This document shows, piece by piece, positions 60,772 through 64,000 of a stretch of 64,000 bases of DNA (position 1 is the first letter of the stretch; every line of letters begins with the position of its first letter). Location: contig NZ_JAVXZY010000002.1 in NCBI RefSeq assembly GCF_032337115.1, positions 434,001 through 498,000 of the forward strand, read 5' to 3'. Below the pieces are notes generated by a model. It saw only the letters and a list, made by a program, of their open reading frames with translations. It had not been told where the DNA came from and did no database searches. A program made the position numbers and the translations under genes. This DNA is from Roseateles_C aquae (GTDB lineage Bacteria; Pseudomonadota; Gammaproteobacteria; Burkholderiales; Burkholderiaceae_C).

Positions 60772-62187
60772 TCAGCCCTCGGCGCTGACGCAGCAGTTCC
60801 GGCCGGCGGCCTTGGCGCGGTAGAGCGCCTGATCCGCGCGTTCGATCAGGCGCTGGTAGTCGGGATGACCATCGTGGGTTGCCACGCCCAGGCTGACGGT
60901 CATCGTCAGCTGCTGCTGCTGGCCCAGCGCCACCGGCTCGGCCTGGACGGCCAGGCGAATCTTCTCCGCCACCTGCAGCGCCTGTGCTGCATTGAGTTCC
61001 ACGCCGACAACCAGGAACTCCTCGCCGCCATAGCGAAACAGGAAGTCGCCGCTGCGGATGCTGTCAACCAGCACATTGGCCAGCTGTTGCAAAAGACGAT
61101 CGCCGGCTTCATGCCCGTGCTGATCGTTGACCCGCTTGAAGTGGTCGACGTCGAGCAGGATGACAGAGAACTGCTTGCCGGTGTTGCGACACAGGTCAAC
61201 CTCGCGGGACAGAATCGGTGCCAGGAAGCGCCGGTTCAGCAACTGGGTCAGCGCATCGCGGCCACCTTCCAGATGGACGAATTGGTCGAACAGGGCATCG
61301 GTGAGGTAGCGCAGTTGCTCGAGCTCAGACAGCACCTCGGCGACCCGGTGGCGCAGCGTCTCCAGGGCGCCATGCCGCAGTTCAGCCACACACAGGGGCA
61401 ACATGACCTGATCGACACGGTCCAGCAATTGAAGAATATTGCCCAGCTCACTGCTCTGGCTGAACAGGGCGCTGGCCTTGTGGCGAACCCAGAGGCCATA
61501 TGAGCATTGGCCGATGCGGACCAGTTCAGCGTCCAGTCGCGCGGTCATCATGGCCTGCAGAAAGCGATTCTCCCAGTCGATCAGCGCATTGCGCTGACGC
61601 TCCCGCTCCAGCGACATATTCATCGTGGCCGCATGGCTGCGATAGGCCTCGTCGGTACGCACGGCAGCGTCGTTGGCGCTGCCATACTGCGCGCTCATCA
61701 ACTCGACGGCCAGATCGATCAGCTGATGGGCGGTCAGCGCGGCACGCGCCGCCAGCGCCGGATCGGCGCCTGCCTGCAGCAGCAAGGGCAGCAGTCCCGA
61801 TTTGATACGCCGCGCCCCGCGCATCACCAGATCGACCCGCACCCGAATGCGCGCATGGACCAGTCCGATATGGCGTTGCCGCGCCAGGCATTCATCAAGT
61901 CGCGAAAGGTCCCACAGGCCCAACAGCTCGATCAACCAGCGCTGCATCGAAGCGTGCAGCCGATGTTCGACATCCTGGTGGCTCAGAAAGGCCCGTGCCT
62001 CCTCGTCATCAAGCATCGCGGCATAGAACTGGTCGGCCAACAGTGCCGCCTGACTCTGCACCATCGCTTTCAGCAGCGCCTGCTCGTCAAGCGGCGTTTG
62101 CGCCAGAACGCTCTGCCATTGCGACTGCAGTTGCAGCTGTGCCGCTTGGGCGCGTCCATCGAGATCTTTTGCCATTACAGACTGCAT
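60772..62187 (-). CDS. Globin-coupled-sensor diguanylate cyclase (DosC type)
   Basis: 471 residues. N-terminal globin sensor (about 10-170) with proximal haem His106 in ARQRHIGLVHARI, a middle helical linker (about 180-300), and a GGDEF domain with LLDVDHFKRVNDQHGHEAGD and an intact active site RYGGEEF (387-391). The inhibitory I-site RSGD (R378, D381) sits five residues upstream, so product inhibition by c-di-GMP is expected. E. coli DosC has the same layout; oxygen or another gas should control c-di-GMP output. ATG 62187 (MQSVMAKDLD) is used; ATG 62175 is an alternative. Confidence 0.93.
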   Translation of the reverse strand: MQSVMAKDLDGRAQAAQLQLQSQWQSVLAQTPLDEQALLKAMVQSQAALLADQFYAAMLDDEEARAFLSHQDVEHRLHASMQRWLIELLGLWDLSRLDECLARQRHIGLVHARIRVRVDLVMRGARRIKSGLLPLLLQAGADPALAARAALTAHQLIDLAVELMSAQYGSANDAAVRTDEAYRSHAATMNMSLERERQRNALIDWENRFLQAMMTARLDAELVRIGQCSYGLWVRHKASALFSQSSELGNILQLLDRVDQVMLPLCVAELRHGALETLRHRVAEVLSELEQLRYLTDALFDQFVHLEGGRDALTQLLNRRFLAPILSREVDLCRNTGKQFSVILLDVDHFKRVNDQHGHEAGDRLLQQLANVLVDSIRSGDFLFRYGGEEFLVVGVELNAAQALQVAEKIRLAVQAEPVALGQQQQLTMTVSLGVATHDGHPDYQRLIERADQALYRAKAAGRNCCVSAEG

Positions 62188-62317
62188 CGAACTACTTCCT
62201 TCGCCAGCTTCAACAACGCGCCCGGCCAGCATGCGCCCAGCCAGACCGGAACTCAAGCGAAGCCCTATCTAGGGTTCACACGCATTGCCAATGGGCAAGT
62301 CATCCAGCCTCTGTGCA

Positions 62318-64000
62318 TCAGGGTGTAGGTACAAGCTCTGGCCCCAGGTCGGCTGGCCGCTCCGCGCCCGTCTGAGCTCGAGTGCTCGGCACTGGCTGCC
62401 AATAGCGCCTGTCCAGCTCTCGCTGGCACTGCGGTTCAAGTCCCCAGCTTTGCCAGCGCCAGGCGCCGCAATCGGCACTCAGCAGCAGCGGCACGCCGGC
62501 CGCCTGGTAGCCTGCCTGCACGCTGAGCGCCGGGTGGCCGAAGCGGTTGCGGTAGCCAGCCTGCACCAGGCCCCAGCGCGGCGCCACCGCAGCAATGAAG
62601 GCCTGGCTGGAGGACGTTTGGCTGCCGTGATGCGGCACCAACAGCAGCTCGCTGCGCAAGCGTGCGGGATCGCGCTGCAGCAAGGCCTGTTCCTGCGCCA
62701 CCTCGAGGTCGCCGGTCAGCAAGGCGCTGTGCCCGCTGACCGCTTGCACGCGCAGCACGCAGGACAGCGCGTTGGGCTTCAAGCCCTGCTCATACTGGGA
62801 GGCCTGCGGCTGCAGCAGTTCAAACAGCACGCCATCCCAGACCCAGTGCTGCCCCGCCAGGCAGCGGGTCGCAGACGAAGCCGCCGGCAGCTGGCGCAGC
62901 AAGACATGCCCTGCTTCCAGCGAGCTGGACAGCGCCGCCACCGGCAGGCCGCGCAGCAGCGACGCGGCCCCGCCCACGTGGTCGAGATCGCGGTGCGAAA
63001 GCATCAGCAGATCCAGCCGCCGTTCGCCCAGCGCATGCAGCAGCGGCAACAGCACACGCTGGCCAGCATCGGCCGTGGGCGACCACTGCGGGCCGCTGTC
63101 GTACATCAGGCTGTGCGTGGCAGTGCGCAGCAGCACGGCGCTGCCCTGGCCGATATCAGCGGCCAGCAGTTCAAACTCGCCCGGTGGTGGTCGCTGCAGC
63201 GGCGGCCAAAGCAGCGGCAAGAGCATTGGCAGGCTCAAGGCCCGAAGGCGCCCTGGCAGAGGCAGCACCAGCAGGACGGCCGCCAGCAAGCCGCTCACTT
63301 GCGCCCATAGCGGCGCCACCGGCACGACCCACACCGCCAGCGGCCAGCTGGCCAGCCATTGCAGCCAGGCCATCAGGAGCGCAATCGCCCAGCCGGCCGC
63401 CACCCAGAGCAAGGGCACCAGGGCACCGAGCAGGGCCAGCGGCGTGATCACAAAGCTAACCAAGGGGATGGCCAGCAGATTGGCCAGCAAGCCGACGATG
63501 GACAGCTGCTGAAAGAACAGCAGGCTCAGCGGCGCCAGGCCCAGCGTGGCCACCCATTGAGCCTGCCAGGCGCTTTTCAAGGCGGCCCGCCAGCCTGCCG
63601 GTGCGGGCTCGCCCTGGGCCATCAACAAGGCCACAGCCACAAAGGACAGCCAGAAACCCGGCTGGCTCAGCGCCCAAGGGTCGATGGCCGTCACCAGCAC
63701 CGCGCTGGCCAACAGGCACAGCGGCCAGGGCCAACGCACGCCAATGTGGCGCAGCAGGGCCAGCGTCAATAGCATCCAGACGGTGCGCTGCGAGGGCACG
63801 CCCCAGCCCGAGAAGGCCGCGTAGAGCGCCGCCGCCGCCGCGCCCAGCCACTGCGCAGCCAGCGGTGCCGGCAGCCACAGGCAGGCCACCGTGCTGCGCC
63901 GCCACAGCCGCCCGGCCAGGCCGCCGAGCAGCCAGGCAAACATCGTCACGTGCATGCCCGAGATCGACACCAGGTGGGCAATGCCGGTGTCGCGGAACAA
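62318..64000 (-). CDS. comEC: ComEC/Rec2-family DNA-uptake channel, 5' end outside the window
   Basis: The 560 visible residues are the 3' two-thirds. The open frame runs through the window end, where the codon is TTG, so the real start is beyond 64000. The ComEC competence domain has FRDTGIAHLVSISGMHVTMF and several membrane helices. The C-terminal metallo-beta-lactamase-like domain has LMLSHRDLDHVGG and LLLVPHHGSQTSSS. ComEC forms the inner-membrane channel for single-stranded DNA in natural transformation. The gene lies 130 bp from the globin-cyclase start, on the same strand. Confidence 0.94.
   Translation of the reverse strand: MFRDTGIAHLVSISGMHVTMFAWLLGGLAGRLWRRSTVACLWLPAPLAAQWLGAAAAALYAAFSGWGVPSQRTVWMLLTLALLRHIGVRWPWPLCLLASAVLVTAIDPWALSQPGFWLSFVAVALLMAQGEPAPAGWRAALKSAWQAQWVATLGLAPLSLLFFQQLSIVGLLANLLAIPLVSFVITPLALLGALVPLLWVAAGWAIALLMAWLQWLASWPLAVWVVPVAPLWAQVSGLLAAVLLVLPLPGRLRALSLPMLLPLLWPPLQRPPPGEFELLAADIGQGSAVLLRTATHSLMYDSGPQWSPTADAGQRVLLPLLHALGERRLDLLMLSHRDLDHVGGAASLLRGLPVAALSSSLEAGHVLLRQLPAASSATRCLAGQHWVWDGVLFELLQPQASQYEQGLKPNALSCVLRVQAVSGHSALLTGDLEVAQEQALLQRDPARLRSELLLVPHHGSQTSSSQAFIAAVAPRWGLVQAGYRNRFGHPALSVQAGYQAAGVPLLLSADCGAWRWQSWGLEPQCQRELDRRYWQPVPSTRAQTGAERPADLGPELVPTP

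Noticed and set aside
1..64000. CRISPR arrays, rRNA or tRNA genes, insertion sequences with transposase
   Set aside because: No regularly spaced repeats, no recognisable tRNA or rRNA segments and no transposase or integrase-like protein were seen.

Overview
This is a high-GC window with dense genes, strong GGC/CTG/GCC codon preference and Burkholderiales-type families: a class I Fe-S fumarase, a TgpA transglutaminase operon, a PEP-CTERM protein and Betaproteobacteria-style TonB receptors. I infer a betaproteobacterium of the Roseateles/Rubrivivax/Leptothrix part of Burkholderiales. That placement is inference, because no rRNA or tRNA gene was seen.

Region by region. 1-16.9 kb is mostly housekeeping or ordinary accessory DNA: a truncated UPF0114 membrane protein, fumarase, an orphan LivJ-like lipoprotein, an orphan SucA-like 2-oxoacid dehydrogenase E1, a chemoreceptor, a zinc alcohol dehydrogenase, a Gly-rich lipoprotein, an MscS channel, an HDAC-like deacetylase and a moxR-DUF58-tgpA operon. 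A 143-bp MITE-like element lies at 11.7 kb.

16.85-40.9 kb is a coherent N-acetylgalactosamine (GalNAc) utilisation locus. An eight-gene minus-strand operon encodes an AraFGH-like ABC importer, AgaS, AgaK, AgaZ, the AgaR repressor and AgaA/NagA. Divergent from it is a plus-strand block: a GH31 alpha-GalNAc-ase candidate with carbohydrate-binding modules, two TonB-dependent receptors, two paralogous DUF3472-type secreted proteins flanking a PEP-CTERM protein, and a Tat-exported GH109 alpha-GalNAc-ase. The 465-bp divergent intergenic region holds three exact copies of a 10-mer that fits known AgaR operators. Together these predict extracellular release of terminal alpha-GalNAc, outer-membrane and ABC uptake, phosphorylation, deacetylation, deamination/isomerisation and entry into the tagatose-6-P route. 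No agaY aldolase is present.

43-56.1 kb is a compact nonribosomal peptide cluster. It encodes C-A-T, then C-A-T-TE fused in the same polypeptide to an MFS exporter, then a free-standing A-T, an MbtH-like protein, and a fusion of a DUF6875-like domain to a YbaK/ProX-type tRNA-editing domain. The thioesterase carries Cys in place of the usual Ser nucleophile, and the second A domain lacks the canonical Asp235. This looks like a self-contained tripeptide pathway with built-in export and is the most unusual system in the window.

56.1-64 kb returns to ordinary genes: a possible decayed YjbQ remnant, a small secreted protein, an MltB-type lytic transglycosylase, a MetF-like protein, an Old Yellow Enzyme, a globin-coupled diguanylate cyclase and the 3' part of comEC.

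An exact 15-mer, GGGGTCAGGTCTTGC, occurs four times (three inside genes, one in an intergenic hairpin) and suggests a dispersed REP-like or other functional DNA word.
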